The notes below the pieces were generated by a model that worked only from the letters and a program-made list of their open reading frames with translations, ran no database searches and was not told where the DNA came from. From Quillaja saponaria (taxonomy: Eukaryota; Streptophyta; Magnoliopsida; Fabales; Quillajaceae): a stretch of 64,000 bases of DNA. The first letter of the stretch is position 1. Each line of letters starts with the position of its first letter. A program made the translations under genes and the position numbers. Below are positions 63,533 through 64,000 of the stretch, in pieces. Location: NCBI GenBank assembly GCA_029379385.1, contig CM055612.1, forward strand, positions 3,162,001-3,226,000, in the 5' to 3' direction.

Positions 63533-64000
63533 AATAACTGTCAAAGTGTATATTATTTAAACCCTTTCTTCCATATTTAGACTATCAATTAAAAATTAAA
63601 TCAAAAATTCATATGTAGTAATTTCCAAGTATAATGTTAAGTTTATATATAGTTTTTCATGGGCAAAGATATTGTTTTCTTGAGATAAACTTATTTAAAT
63701 TTATAGCACGATACATGCGATGATTTTCTCTGAGTTATTTTACAATTTGTCATTGAAAAACTAGATATGAATTAGTAAGAATGTCATAAATCAAATATGC
63801 TTCTTCAGCATTTCTCATTTGAGCTTCACCTTCTTAATTAGATGTGGAAAACATCTGCCCGCAAGTTAAAGGAAGAATGTTATATAACTTCAGTTAATTG
63901 GTGGGATATATATATATATTTTTAGTTTACCAGTCATATAAGATATTTATTTTTTTTACAAATATGACCCTTCAAAGACTGAAAGCAACATACATCATTA
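63533..64000 (+). repeat. Long direct repeat, right copy (runs off the window)
   Basis: This is the second copy of the repeat at 59071-59371. It starts TGTCAAAGTG at 63539 and continues to the last base of the window, so its true end is unknown. It carries about 153 bp (about 63735-63890) that the left copy lacks. Confidence 0.85.

Overview
The window is nuclear DNA from a dicotyledonous plant. Genes carry many GT-AG introns, intergenic DNA is AT-rich with MITE-like elements and a LINE tail, there is a chloroplast psbB insertion, and the proteins are recognisably plant (WRKY, class II small heat shock protein, Alfin-like, RKD, PsbX, MSL10-type channel). Species cannot be fixed from sequence alone; a rosid-type dicot is likely.

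Layout. 1-10 kb: a WRKY50-like gene with a damaged DNA-binding domain, a full-length but wrecked PMI1-RELATED (PMIR) pseudogene on the minus strand, a wrecked coclaurine N-methyltransferase-like pseudogene, and a small MDM35/TRIAP1-like gene (minus) that has lost one conserved cysteine. 10-16 kb: an intact 13-exon NSUN5-type rRNA methyltransferase, head to head with the MDM35-like gene over about 370 bp. 16.5-17.3 kb: a class II small heat shock protein with a heat-shock-element promoter. 17.3-20.7 kb: a repeat-rich gap with an 829-bp terminal-inverted-repeat element and a LINE 3' fragment. 21.2-22.3 kb: an intron-free mitochondrial carrier. 23.6-26.4 kb: an Alfin-like PHD protein (minus). 27.5-29.1 kb: an RKD-type RWP-RK factor (minus), divergent from a 10-exon omega-amidase/nitrilase-like gene (29.6-34.4 kb). 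38.9-40.3 kb: a BIG GRAIN 1-like gene. 43.7-47.7 kb: an MSL10-type mechanosensitive channel with a 351-bp MITE in intron 2. 49.4-49.7 kb: PsbX. 53.6-54.0 kb: a chloroplast psbB fragment. 54.6-58.8 kb: a PEX10 gene copy (minus) broken by indels. About 59.0 kb: a tRNA-Asp-like pseudogene. 59-64 kb: gene-free AT-rich DNA bounded by a pair of long direct repeats.

The genes are not an operon or pathway. What ties them together is ancestry: from memory of Arabidopsis loci, neighbours here match members of three separate Arabidopsis blocks (At5g26160-26210, At5g12020-12080, At4g33100-33120). This suggests the window keeps an ancestral order that was split after whole-genome duplication in Arabidopsis. 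A second theme is uneven decay: the first 10 kb and the PEX10 locus are full of lesions while the genes between them are intact. I found no convincing new type of biological system; the most notable items are the decaying genes, two Cys-to-Tyr losses in otherwise recognisable genes, and the intronic and terminal-repeat elements.
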